DNA from: Candidatus Zixiibacteriota bacterium | GTDB lineage: Bacteria > Zixibacteria > MSB-5A5 > WJJR01 > JAJRUJ01 | Assembly: GCA_024277855.1 (NCBI GenBank) | Contig: JAJRUJ010000075.1 | Coordinates: 30,401 to 94,400 of the forward strand | DNA length: 64,000 nucleotides | Direction of reading: 5' to 3' | Shown: positions 1 through 8,350 of the stretch, piece after piece | Position numbering within the stretch: the stretch's first letter is position 1 | Layout: the number at the start of each line of letters is the position of its first letter | Translations under genes and position numbers: made by a program | The notes under the pieces: generated by a model | Seen by the model: the letters and a program-made list of their open reading frames with translations, nothing else | Databases searched by the model: none | What the model was told of the DNA's origin: nothing

Positions 1-152
1 GGACATTCCCGGCAGGAGCATTAACTCTCAATGACATTCAGTTTCGACTATCATCTCACGGATCGTCTATCCCGATCCCGGGAGGCAAGATGTAAGACTT
101 AAAGCCGGAAGTCAATTCCCCGACAGTTTGAAGGGAGGTTTGATTCGCCGGA

Positions 153-1217
153 TTAATCCAATTCCAACATACGTTCCAGGGAGAGGCGCGCCGAGTTCTT
201 GATCTTTTCGTCGACTAAAATTTCATTGGTTTGACCGAGAAAATCGAGGGTATAGGCCAGATCGGCCAGCGTCGTGCGGTACATATTCACACAAAGCGGG
301 CAGCCCTTGCCGGAAAGTTCGACAACCGTTTTGTCGGGGAAATCGTCAGCCAGTCGGGAAATCAGGTTCAGTTCGGTGCCGATGGCAATCGTCGATCCGG
401 CCGGTTGTTGATCCACAAAATTGACAATAAACGAGGTCGAACCGACTGCGTCGGCGCTCTGTACCACTTCGGGTATACATTCCGGATGAACAACGATTTT
501 CACACCGGGGAACCGCTCACGCATCCGGACCAGATGCTCCGGCCGGAAACTCGTGTGCACGTGACAATAACCCTTCCAGAGGATGATCCTGGTCTTGTCG
601 GTGATCTCCGGCGGAGTCGCCGAATGGGCGGGGTCGAAAGTCACAATCTGATTGTCGGGGATACCCATGCCGTGCGCAGTGTTATAACCGAGATTCTCAT
701 CGGGAAAGAAAAAAACCCGCTTCGCGCGGGCGAAAGCCCACTCAAACGCTTTTTGGGCATTCGAGGAGGTGCAAATCAAACCGCCATGGTCACCGACAAA
801 GGCCTTTAACGCCGCCGCAGAGTTCATATAGGAAATGGGAACGGTTTCGCCGTCGCCGGCAACGATTCCCCAGGCCCGCGTGACCGCATTCATCGGCGAC
901 ATGTCGGCCATTGGGCAGCCCGCGTAAAGATTGGGCAAAAAGACCTGCTGGTCGTCCCGACAAAGAATCCGCGCCGCTTCGGCCATAAAATGAACACCGC
1001 AAAAAACGATAAACCGGGCTTCTTTCTCCTCGGCCGCCTTACGCGAAAGGTAATACGAGTCACCGACGATATCGCCCAGGCGCACGATCTCTTTGCGCTG
1101 GTAGTGGTGGGTTAAAATGGTCAGTTTGCCCCCCAGCAACTGTTTGCGCTCTTTAATGGCGGCTTTCAAATCATCGGCCGCGCGGTTTTGATAGATCTTC
1201 GGCGCTGAATTGTACAT
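153..1217 (-). CDS. nadA: Quinolinate synthase NadA
   Basis: Makes quinolinate from iminoaspartate and dihydroxyacetone phosphate in de novo NAD synthesis, using a [4Fe-4S] cluster in the cytosol. Family hallmarks are visible: LTHHYQRKEI near the N-terminus, GDSYYLS, YAGCPMADM (first cluster Cys), HPECIPEV (second) and GKGCPLC near the C-terminus (third). The ORF track begins 17 codons earlier, but the ATG at 1217 (MYNSAPKIYQ) follows an AGAAGGG-like ribosome site and gives 354 residues, normal for the longer NadA class. It lies 76 bases downstream of an Fe-S scaffold gene on the same strand, which would suit cluster supply. No nadB or nadC is in the window. The first 152 bases of the window show nothing I can name. 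Confidence 0.96.
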   Translation of the reverse strand: MYNSAPKIYQNRAADDLKAAIKERKQLLGGKLTILTHHYQRKEIVRLGDIVGDSYYLSRKAAEEKEARFIVFCGVHFMAEAARILCRDDQQVFLPNLYAGCPMADMSPMNAVTRAWGIVAGDGETVPISYMNSAAALKAFVGDHGGLICTSSNAQKAFEWAFARAKRVFFFPDENLGYNTAHGMGIPDNQIVTFDPAHSATPPEITDKTRIILWKGYCHVHTSFRPEHLVRMRERFPGVKIVVHPECIPEVVQSADAVGSTSFIVNFVDQQPAGSTIAIGTELNLISRLADDFPDKTVVELSGKGCPLCVNMYRTTLADLAYTLDFLGQTNEILVDEKIKNSARLSLERMLELD

Positions 1218-1293
1218 GCTGAAATATCGCCCTTCTTGCCTCGGTTGCCCTCTGGTCAAGATACGCAACGATGATCGGCAATTTTGACAAAAC

Positions 1294-1683
1294 TCACCCG
1301 GTTTTGCCGGCCCGGTCGAGGGTCTTTTTGATCAGGGTTTCGGCGAATTGACTGCAGGTAATTTTGTTTTCCGGCAGGCCGCCGAGATGTGCGGCGACGG
1401 CCGCGTTTTTGATCTTGAGCGCTTCGCTAATTGTCTTACCCACCAGCAGTTCAGTCAACGCCGACGACGAAGCAATCGCCGCGCCGCAACCGTAAGTTTT
1501 GAACTGTGCCGCGATAATCCGATCGCCCTCGAGCTTGAGATAAAGTTTAATCAGGTCGCCGCAGGGACCGTTACGCACCAGCCCCACCGCATCGGCGTCA
1601 ACCAGCTCGCCGCAATTACGCGGATTCTGAAAATGGTCGAGGGCGAGTTCATTAAACCCGCCTGATTTAGTGGGTCTGTCCAT
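1294..1683 (-). CDS. IscU/NifU-type iron-sulfur cluster scaffold
   Basis: Builds Fe-S clusters for transfer to apoproteins. The 129-residue protein carries the three scaffold cysteines in their usual contexts: NGPCGD (with the Asp that helps release clusters), TYGCGAAIASSSA and ENKITCSQFAE. The LPPVK motif that recruits the HscA chaperone in enterobacterial IscU reads LPENK here, so delivery is probably HscA-independent. There is no C-terminal NifU domain. No cysteine desulfurase lies nearby. The position just upstream of nadA, a [4Fe-4S] enzyme, suggests a two-gene operon. Exact subfamily (IscU, NifU or SufU) is not settled. Confidence 0.9.
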   Translation of the reverse strand: MDRPTKSGGFNELALDHFQNPRNCGELVDADAVGLVRNGPCGDLIKLYLKLEGDRIIAAQFKTYGCGAAIASSSALTELLVGKTISEALKIKNAAVAAHLGGLPENKITCSQFAETLIKKTLDRAGKTG

Positions 1684-2069
1684 CGTTTGGCACCCGGGTC
1701 GAGCCGGTAAGATATATGCCGAATTCGATTTGTCAAACGAGTCCGGTAGTGAAAGTGATCCTCCCCTATACCCTGGCGTACGGTTGGGTGGGGATTGTCT
1801 GGCGCCCGCGTATCTTTTGCCATGGTTGCGGTGCGAACATTATCTGACTGCTTGACAATAGTGGATGATAAGTATATCAGTTTACCGGTTACGAAAAACA
1901 AACGGAAGGATTGATACTCAATGTATTGCCGTCGCAAAACCTGAATCCGGCTGATGGAGGCAGTTCAGTCTCCGCAGTCCCCAATCTGCAAGCTCCCCCT
2001 CGTCTTACGCTGAGCCGCTTTCGCGGGTCGGTGGGGAGAGCCTGTCGACAACCGTGAAAGGGGCTATTC
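1684..2069 (+). other. Intergenic region with GC-rich structured leader
   Basis: No credible gene. Divergent spacer between the scaffold gene and the dehydratase gene. A plus-strand TTGACA at 1852-1857 could begin a promoter, though its -10 is unclear. From about 1970 to 2045 the sequence can fold: CTCCCC (1993-1998) pairs with GGGGAG (2033-2038), enclosing CCGC-TTTC-GCGG (2015-2026), and GCAG/CTGC forms a smaller hairpin just before it. It matches no riboswitch I recognise. Confidence 0.4.
1709..1736 (-). promoter_or_regulatory. Candidate sigma-70 promoter for the scaffold-nadA operon
   Basis: On the minus strand, TTGACA (1736-1731) is followed after 16 bases by TATCTT (1714-1709). Transcription would start about 20 bases before the scaffold ATG. 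Assigned by eye only. Confidence 0.5.
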
Positions 2070-3350
2070 ATGTCCACCAGTTATCGCCCGATGTGGGAAA
2101 AACTCGGTCTCGATCTCGAGGCACATGATGCATTACTTGCCATGCTCGGTCGTGCCTACCAGGATATTTTTCTTTCGCAACCGGGTCGACCCGACGGGAT
2201 GGCATATTTTGATTTTGTGGTGAGTGAAGTACACGGCCAACGAATCAAAGAACTTATCGAGGCCCAGGAACAAGGTCGCAAAGTGATCGGGGCGTTCTGT
2301 GTATTTGTCCCCGAGGAGTTGGTCCTGGCCCTGGACGGCATCCTGGTTGGGCTATGCACCGGCGCGGAGTTTGCCGGTGATGATGTGGAAAAATATCTCC
2401 CCCGTAATGTCTGTGCCCTGATTAAAAGTGCCTTCGGCTTTGCGCTGGCCGATGTTTGCCCGTACATCAAAGCCAGTGATATGATTGTGGGCGAAAATAC
2501 CTGTGACGGGAAAAAGAAATCATACGAGATCCTCGGTAATCTTGTCGAGAATCTATATGTGATGGATCTCCCGCAAACCAAGCAGACACAGGGCCGGGAG
2601 TTGCTCAAGGCCGAATATCGGCGCTTCATGGTGCGGCTTGAAGAACTCACCGGTAAACGGATCACCGCCGCAAAACTCAAAGAGGCGATCTGCACGGTCA
2701 ATGCCAAGCGCAAGGCGGTCCAACGACTCGCGGCACTGCGTTCGGCCGACCCGGCCCCGATCTCCGGTTTGGATGCCTTGTTGATCAACCAAATCTATTT
2801 CTATGACGACCCGGTTCGTTTCACCGAGTCGGCCAACACAATTTGTGACGAGTTGGAAAACAGGATTGCCGACAAGGCGGGTATCGCTCCGAAAAATACC
2901 CCCCGTATTCTCATCTCCGGTTGCCCGATGGCGGTGCCCAATTGGAAAGTACCGGCAATTGTTGAAAACACCAATGCCGTTATTGTCGGGGAGGAATCCT
3001 GTGTCGGCGAGCGGGGCACGCGCAATCTGACCAGCGATTGCGGTACGACGGTCGAAGACCTGCTGGACAATATCGTTGAGCGTTATTTCCAGATTGATTG
3101 TGCGGTATTTACGCCGAACCAATCCCGGTTGGATCATCTTGAACAAATGGCCGAGGCGTATCGGGCCGACGGGGTTATTCACTATTGCCTGCAATTTTGT
3201 CACCCGTACCAGATTGAGGCCGGCCCGGTCGAGAATGCTCTGGAGGAAGCCGGTATTCCAACATTGAGAATCGACACCGATTATGGTCAGGAAGATGTCG
3301 AGCAAATCAGAACCAGGGTCGAGGCCTTTGTCGAACGGATTGGCGGGTAA
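2070..3350 (+). CDS. 2-hydroxyacyl-CoA dehydratase D-component family protein, possibly double-cubane cluster protein
   Basis: A 426-residue member of the HgdB/BcrB/YjiM family, whose members carry Fe-S clusters and do low-potential, ATP-driven electron transfer. Seen: a conserved cysteine-rich first half (GLCTGAEF, ALADVCPYI, GENTCDGKK), a second lobe with SGCPMAV and GEESCVGER, and a family-typical end (HYCLQFCHPYQIE, then RIDTDYG). It is followed after two bases by the ATPase activator. True 2-hydroxyacyl-CoA dehydratases need two different subunits; only one is encoded here. That arrangement matches YjiM/YjiL and the double-cubane [8Fe-9S] cluster protein of Carboxydothermus rather than a fermentation dehydratase. 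Substrate unknown. Confidence 0.85.
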   Translation: MSTSYRPMWEKLGLDLEAHDALLAMLGRAYQDIFLSQPGRPDGMAYFDFVVSEVHGQRIKELIEAQEQGRKVIGAFCVFVPEELVLALDGILVGLCTGAEFAGDDVEKYLPRNVCALIKSAFGFALADVCPYIKASDMIVGENTCDGKKKSYEILGNLVENLYVMDLPQTKQTQGRELLKAEYRRFMVRLEELTGKRITAAKLKEAICTVNAKRKAVQRLAALRSADPAPISGLDALLINQIYFYDDPVRFTESANTICDELENRIADKAGIAPKNTPRILISGCPMAVPNWKVPAIVENTNAVIVGEESCVGERGTRNLTSDCGTTVEDLLDNIVERYFQIDCAVFTPNQSRLDHLEQMAEAYRADGVIHYCLQFCHPYQIEAGPVENALEEAGIPTLRIDTDYGQEDVEQIRTRVEAFVERIGG

Positions 3351-3352
3351 TC

Positions 3353-4240
3353 ATGCGATATGCCGGTCTCGACATCGGCTCCCGGACGATCAAGCTTGTT
3401 GTACGGGAGCAAGGCGAAATTACCCTGGATCGGGTGGTCGATGCCATCGTCAGCCCGCTGGATGTTTGTCGCAATCTTCTCGATGGGTTGGCGTATGACC
3501 GTCTTGTTGTTTCCGGATATGGTCGCCACCTGTTCAGTAGTTACTGGGACTGCGACGTGATTACCGAGATTAAGGCGGTTGCGCTGGGAGTGCGTTGCCA
3601 GCGATCAACAACTCGGACAATTGTTGACATTGGTGGTCAGGATACAAAGACGATCGCGCTCGATGATTCGGGCGCGGTCAGAAAATTTGCGATGAACGAC
3701 CGTTGTGCGGCGGGCACCGGACGGTTTCTTGAAGTTATGGCCACCGCCTTATCATTTTCACGCGAGGATTTTATTCTGGCCGCATTGTCGGCCGAAAGGG
3801 CCGCCACCGTGAATGCGATGTGTACGGTCTTTGCCGAATCCGAGGTCATCTCGCAGGTTGCCCGCGGCTTCCCGCCGGCCGAAATCGCCCTGGGTATCCA
3901 TCGGGCCATTGCCGGTCGGACTGTTGCTTTAATGAAAACCATGCCGATCGAGGACGATATTGTATTCGTGGGCGGTGGTGCGCTCAATCCCTGCTTGCAC
4001 CGACTTATCGGAGAGCAATTCAATTCCGCCGTGTGGATACCCGCGCGTCCGCAATCGGTGACCGCGTTAGGGTGTGCATTATATGCCGAGAGTTTATCGT
4101 CCCGCTTGAAAGAGCCGGGACGCGATCAAATACAGCGCCATCGCACCCAGCAGGCCCTCGAAAAGGATCAGGAACAACTTCGCCGGCATCCGGAAGAGAA
4201 TACGTTTGCCAATCAGCGTCCCGCCGACAACACAGACTGA
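3353..4240 (+). CDS. ATPase activator of 2-hydroxyacyl-CoA dehydratase (BadF/BadG/HgdC family)
   Basis: ASKHA-fold ATPase that hydrolyses ATP to push an electron from its bridging [4Fe-4S] cluster into the partner protein. Visible: phosphate loop GLDIGSRTIKLV at the start, DIGGQDTK, and the two cluster cysteines in NDRCAAGTGRF and NAMCTVFAESEV; FVGGGALNP is the adenosine site. The core ends near residue 250. The remaining ~47 residues (rich in Arg, Gln, Glu) have no family counterpart I know and are read antisense through the end of the convergent TauE/SafE gene. This looks like loss of the original stop codon. Certainly paired with the preceding gene. Confidence 0.9.
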   Translation: MRYAGLDIGSRTIKLVVREQGEITLDRVVDAIVSPLDVCRNLLDGLAYDRLVVSGYGRHLFSSYWDCDVITEIKAVALGVRCQRSTTRTIVDIGGQDTKTIALDDSGAVRKFAMNDRCAAGTGRFLEVMATALSFSREDFILAALSAERAATVNAMCTVFAESEVISQVARGFPPAEIALGIHRAIAGRTVALMKTMPIEDDIVFVGGGALNPCLHRLIGEQFNSAVWIPARPQSVTALGCALYAESLSSRLKEPGRDQIQRHRTQQALEKDQEQLRRHPEENTFANQRPADNTD

Positions 4241-4834
4241 CAATCCCAGCAGGAGTGGCCAATTCGCCCCAAAATTAAATCCAAGCGAAATGAACGCCGG
4301 GATTTTGAGCAGATGCCCCCAGGCCAGGCAGACCGCCTGGGTGCCGATAATTTCCTCTTTGGTAAATTCATCCCGCAGAAAAAACGGTGCGCCCAATGGG
4401 CCGGTCGCCCCGACAAAAATACCCAGGAAACCGATGCCTACCCCGGCGAAAGGGTACAGCCACAACGGCAGATTGTGCAGGCGCGGCGCTTTCCGCCGCC
4501 AAAACAGAAACAGCAGGATCAAGACTCCGACCGCCGGGCGAAACCAGCCCATCTTTTCCCCGGACCAGACCCGGGTCGCCAGCAGTACGCCGATAACCAT
4601 CGTCGGCGCCAGCGCAAGAACATATTTCCACCGCATGTACCGGCGCATCGTGATTGAGCGGGTGCCGGTCGAGACCATTTGGATTGCTCCGTGTAATGGC
4701 ACGACCATTGCGGCGGGTAACATTGCCGCCATAATCGAAATGAGCGTCACCCCGCCGGCCATCCCCAGCACACCGGAGATCGCCGCGGTAATCAGCGCGG
4801 CAACCAGCAGGACGATTGTTTCAGTAAGACCCAT
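4094..4834 (-). CDS. TauE/SafE-family membrane permease
   Basis: A 246-residue inner-membrane protein with about eight hydrophobic segments, beginning GLTETIVLLVAALITAAIS. It has the family's half-repeat feel: a glycine-rich first helix pair (ISGVLGMAGG) echoed in the second half (GIGFLGIFVGATGPLG). The family exports sulfite, sulfoacetate or related organosulfur anions, but many members have no known substrate and this one has no sulfur genes beside it. Its last 147 bases overlap antisense with the extended tail of the ATPase activator gene. The ATG follows GAGAAG closely. Confidence 0.85.
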   Translation of the reverse strand: MGLTETIVLLVAALITAAISGVLGMAGGVTLISIMAAMLPAAMVVPLHGAIQMVSTGTRSITMRRYMRWKYVLALAPTMVIGVLLATRVWSGEKMGWFRPAVGVLILLFLFWRRKAPRLHNLPLWLYPFAGVGIGFLGIFVGATGPLGAPFFLRDEFTKEEIIGTQAVCLAWGHLLKIPAFISLGFNFGANWPLLLGLSVCVVGGTLIGKRILFRMPAKLFLILFEGLLGAMALYLIASRLFQAGR

Positions 4835-4884
4835 CTTCTCAAAATAGTCTAATCAAAGCCGTATTGCCTCCTTTGTCCTGACAC

Positions 4885-4913
4885 AAAAAAGCCCGGCCGA
4901 ATCGGCCGGGCTT
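4885..4913 (-). terminator. Rho-independent terminator of ppdK
   Basis: Perfect 9-bp GC stem GCCCGGCCG/CGGCCGGGC with an AAT loop. On the minus strand it is followed by TTTTTT, 28 bases after the ppdK stop codon. Confidence 0.85.
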
Positions 4914-4940
4914 GGTAAGCATCGAAATGTCAGCTTCAGA

Positions 4941-7835
4941 CTATCGGGAATCCGAACCTTTTAATCCTTTATCTTTGGCTTTTAGAACTGCCTGGGCCGC
5001 CGCGAGACGGGCAATCGGCACCCGGTAGGGCGAACAGCTCACATAATCCAACCCGATTTTGTGGCAGAATTCAATCGTCGTTGGGTCGCCGCCATGTTCA
5101 CCGCAAATCCCGGTTTTGAGTTTTTTGCGGGTGGCGCGGCCTTTCGTCACCGCCATTTCCACCAGTTGCCCCACCCCGGCTTCATCAAGCGTTACAAACG
5201 GGTCGGCAGGGAGAATACCCTTCTCGACATAATAGCCGAGGAATTTCCCGGCATCATCGCGCGAAAACCCCATCGTCATCTGGGTCAGGTCGTTGGTGCC
5301 AAAACTGAAGAAATCCGCCTGCTCGGCCACCTGGTCGGCGGTGAGGGCCGCGCGCGGCACCTCGATCATTGTTCCGATCAGGTAATCGAGTTTCACCTTA
5401 TATTTTTTAATCATTGCCGTGGCGACTTGCTCGACCAACTGTCGCTGATTTTCCAACTCTTTTACCGAGCCGACCAGCGGGATCATTACTTCCGGCCGGA
5501 CTTTCTCACCGTTGCGGGTGAGTTCGCAGGCCGCGGCAAAAATCGCTTTGGCCTGCATCTCGGTAATCTCGGGGAAAGTAATCCCCAACCGGCAGCCCCG
5601 ATGTCCGAGCATGGGGTTGGCCTCGTGTAACTCCTCCAGCCGTTGCAGGATATGCTCGTTTTTCTTGATCTTTTCTTTGATCTCGAGCGATTCTTCGTAC
5701 CCCGCCTCGGCTTCCTGGGCGGTGAGTTCCTCGATCTCTTTTTTGACTGTCTCCCGGTCGGGAAGGAACTCATGCAACGGTGGATCAAGCGTCCGGATCG
5801 TTACCGGCCGGCCGGCCATTGCTTTGAAGATGCCCTTAAAATCAGCTTTCTGGTACGGCATTAATTTTTGTAACGCCACTTGACGCTCCTCGACCGAATC
5901 GGCCAGGATCATCCGTTGCATGTGCGCCAGCCGTTCTTTGACAAAAAACATATGCTCGGTACGGCAGAGGCCGATTCCCTCCGCGCCGAACTTGACTGCC
6001 TGCACAGCATCGGCCGGGGTGTCGGCGTTGGTTCGCACACCGAGTTTCCGCGTCTTGTCGGCCCACGACATAAAGGTGGCGAATTCGCCGGAAAGTTCCG
6101 GTTCAATGGTGGGCACTTCGCCAACCATTACTTCGCCGGTCGAACCATTCAAACTGATTATATCGCGTTCCCGGATCACCGTTGAGCCCACCGTAAAATT
6201 CTTCTTGGCCATGTTGACCCGCAGACTCTCGGTCCCGGCCACGCAGCATTTCCCCATCCCCCGCGCCACCACCGCCGCATGCGAGGTCATCCCGCCGCGC
6301 GCGGTGAGAATACCGACCGCCGCGGCCATCCCGTGGATATCATCCGGGTTGGTTTCCTGCCGCACCAGGATCACTTTGGTTCCTTTGGCCGCGCGTTTGA
6401 CCGCGTCATCCGCCGTAAAAACCACCTGACCCGACGCGGCGCCCGGAGAGGCGGCCAGACCATGGGCAATGACCAGCGCATCGGCGGCGGGATCGATCCG
6501 GGGATGCAGCAATTGGTCAAGGTCTTCCGGGGCCAGACGCATCAGCGCCTCTTCTTTGGTGATCAGTTTTTCTTTGACCATGTCCACCGCGATCTTCACT
6601 GCCGCCTGGACCGTGCGCTTGCCGGTCCGGGTTTGCAACATAAACAGCTCGCCGTCCTGGACGGTAAACTCAAAATCCTGCATATCCTTATAGTGCTTTT
6701 CGAGCCGCGTGGTAATGTTGATTAGTTTTTTGAATACCTTGGGCATTTCCACGCCCAATTGCGTAATCGGCTTCGGCGTGCGGATCCCCGCGACCACATC
6801 TTCACCCTGCGAATTATCCAGGTATTCACCGTAAAACTGCTTTTCTCCGGTTGACGGGTTCCGGGTAAAACCGACGCCGCTTCCCGAGGTCGGCCCCATG
6901 TTGCCGAAGACCATTGTTTGCACGTTGACCGCCGTGCCGAGTCCCCGCGGGATATTATTGAGTTTACGATAGGTGATTGCGCGCGGATTATTCCATGATT
7001 TGAAGACAGCGTCACGCGCCATTTCCAACTGCACATATGGGTCGTCGGGGAGCGCTTCGCCGGAGCGGCGGCGGATCAACCGCTTGAAATCAGAGATAAT
7101 CGCCTTGAGATCGTCGATCGGCAGCGAGGTGTCTTTTTTGACCCGCCGGGCCTCTTTTTTCCTGGTCAGGATTTTCTCGAATGCTTCTTTGTCGATGCCC
7201 ATCACCACATTGCCGAACATCTGGATAAACCGACGATACGAATCATAGGCAAATCGCTCATTGTTCGTCCGGGCGATCATCCCCTTGAGTGTCTTATCGT
7301 TCAGGCCGAGATTGAGTACGGTGTCCATCATTCCCGGCATGGAAAATTTTGCGCCCGAGCGCACTGAAACCAACAGCTGATTTTCCGGGTCGCCAAACGT
7401 CTGCCCGGTTAACTTTTCCAGGCGGACGATATATTCGTTGATCTGCGCCTTGATCTCACGCGGGATGCGCATGCCATTCTCATAAAACAACGTGCAGACG
7501 TCGGTGGAGATAGTGAAGCCCGGAGGAACGTTCAACTTGGCTTTGGTCATCTGGGCAAGACCGGCGCCTTTGCCGCCCAGGATATCTTTCATCCCACCAT
7601 CACCCTCGGCCTTCCCGCCGCCGAAGAAATACAAATACTGCCCCTCCAGTTTAACCTTCTTCTTTGTCGCCTTGGTCCTGGCGGGAGCTTTTTTCTTCGG
7701 TGCGTCGGTTTTTTTCTTCATTGATGTTTTTGTCTTCTTTGGTTTAGCCGTGGCTTTGGTTTTGGCTTTTTTCGTGCCGACCTTCTTCGCGGGTGTCTTG
7801 GTTTTCTTGGTAGATTTTTTCTTGGCCTTGGGCAT
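4941..7835 (-). CDS. ppdK: Pyruvate, phosphate dikinase with lysine-rich N-terminal extension
   Basis: Interconverts pyruvate, ATP and Pi with PEP, AMP and PPi. After a tail of about 66 residues, the enzyme begins at QYLYFFGGGKAEGDG. The nucleotide-binding domain follows, then the phosphohistidine domain with GGMTSHAAVVARGMGK (catalytic His, regulatory Thr just before it), then the PEP/pyruvate barrel ending with the catalytic Cys in TGICGEHGGDP. Total 964 residues against about 880 for typical PPDK. The surplus is the N-terminal tail, made almost only of Lys, Ala, Thr and Pro, resembling histone H1 or AlgP tails. The ATG has a strong GAGGAGGGC site, so the tail is almost certainly translated. 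A small gene upstream has a similar basic tract. Confidence 0.97.
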   Translation of the reverse strand: MPKAKKKSTKKTKTPAKKVGTKKAKTKATAKPKKTKTSMKKKTDAPKKKAPARTKATKKKVKLEGQYLYFFGGGKAEGDGGMKDILGGKGAGLAQMTKAKLNVPPGFTISTDVCTLFYENGMRIPREIKAQINEYIVRLEKLTGQTFGDPENQLLVSVRSGAKFSMPGMMDTVLNLGLNDKTLKGMIARTNNERFAYDSYRRFIQMFGNVVMGIDKEAFEKILTRKKEARRVKKDTSLPIDDLKAIISDFKRLIRRRSGEALPDDPYVQLEMARDAVFKSWNNPRAITYRKLNNIPRGLGTAVNVQTMVFGNMGPTSGSGVGFTRNPSTGEKQFYGEYLDNSQGEDVVAGIRTPKPITQLGVEMPKVFKKLINITTRLEKHYKDMQDFEFTVQDGELFMLQTRTGKRTVQAAVKIAVDMVKEKLITKEEALMRLAPEDLDQLLHPRIDPAADALVIAHGLAASPGAASGQVVFTADDAVKRAAKGTKVILVRQETNPDDIHGMAAAVGILTARGGMTSHAAVVARGMGKCCVAGTESLRVNMAKKNFTVGSTVIRERDIISLNGSTGEVMVGEVPTIEPELSGEFATFMSWADKTRKLGVRTNADTPADAVQAVKFGAEGIGLCRTEHMFFVKERLAHMQRMILADSVEERQVALQKLMPYQKADFKGIFKAMAGRPVTIRTLDPPLHEFLPDRETVKKEIEELTAQEAEAGYEESLEIKEKIKKNEHILQRLEELHEANPMLGHRGCRLGITFPEITEMQAKAIFAAACELTRNGEKVRPEVMIPLVGSVKELENQRQLVEQVATAMIKKYKVKLDYLIGTMIEVPRAALTADQVAEQADFFSFGTNDLTQMTMGFSRDDAGKFLGYYVEKGILPADPFVTLDEAGVGQLVEMAVTKGRATRKKLKTGICGEHGGDPTTIEFCHKIGLDYVSCSPYRVPIARLAAAQAVLKAKDKGLKGSDSR

Positions 7836-8065
7836 ATGCCCTCCTCACCTATCTCCGCAATAAATATTATTCACCGAGGGATATTATTCTTTATCCGGGA
7901 GTCCGGAGCGCAGAGCTGGGTTGGGGCCGGATCGGCAAGCTGAAAGGGCTGTGATCGTACTGGCGCGAATCTTTGGTAAACGTGTTGTCTCCCCGGCCTG
8001 TCCGGAGGGCAGACGCGAGACATGGCCCTCAGCGAGCTTCCATCTCTGCGCCGGGCTAAGGACGA
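7836..8065. other. Spacer with long-range inverted repeat
   Basis: No gene seen. An exact 8-base inverted repeat, GTGATCGT at 7952-7959 and ACGATCAC at 8062-8069, encloses about 100 GC-rich bases; the right arm enters the last codons of the next gene. The word TGGTAAAC occurs twice (near 7976 and 8071). An imperfect inner hairpin (GACATGG with CCATCTC) is possible. It could be a structured leader of ppdK or an mRNA processing site. Confidence 0.35.
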
Positions 8066-8350
8066 TCACATGGTAAACAACCGCTCTCCGGCGATAATTT
8101 TCTCCAGCATTCTGATGGTTTTCTCAACCGGCGCATGCATGAGATCGTGCGTGTTGAATGTCCCTTTGTAGGGGGACTGTGGCATGGCGGCTAATTCTTT
8201 GCGTCGTCTGGCCGCGGCGCCGAGCGCCTTTTTGGCGACAGATCCCGTCACTTTTGTTTTTTCACTTCTGGTGGTCGTTGTCTTCTTCTTGGGGGAAGAC
8301 GAAGTTCTGGCGGTGGAATTTGCTTTCGTCTTCTTCTTTTTGTCTTTCAC
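8066..8350 (-). CDS. Small lysine/threonine-rich basic protein, unknown function
   Basis: Predicted 94 residues from a GTG at 8350, chosen because GGAGG sits five bases before it; the track ORF starts 33 codons earlier without such support. The first half is a low-complexity Lys/Thr/Ser tract (KDKKKKTKAN, KKKTTTTRSEKTKV). The second half (AARRRKELAAMPQ, then THDLMHAPVEKTIRMLEKII) looks like a short folded or helical segment. I recognise no family. The basic tract resembles the N-terminal tail of PPDK, the next gene downstream on the same strand, so the two may share a localisation or nucleic-acid-binding property. That is inference. Confidence 0.65.
   Translation of the reverse strand: MKDKKKKTKANSTARTSSSPKKKTTTTRSEKTKVTGSVAKKALGAAARRRKELAAMPQSPYKGTFNTHDLMHAPVEKTIRMLEKIIAGERLFTM

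Noticed and set aside
231-809. Plus-strand ORF of 192 codons opposite nadA
   Set aside because: Lies wholly antisense to a well-conserved gene and has no family motifs or ribosome site.
1890-2065. Possible tRNA-Sec, SRP RNA or cobalamin riboswitch upstream of the dehydratase gene
   Set aside because: No T-loop, no SRP core or B12-box sequence; kept only as an unclassified foldable leader.
5061-5630. Plus-strand ORF of 189 codons opposite ppdK
   Set aside because: Shadow of a high-GC coding strand; ppdK motifs in the other strand are unmistakable.
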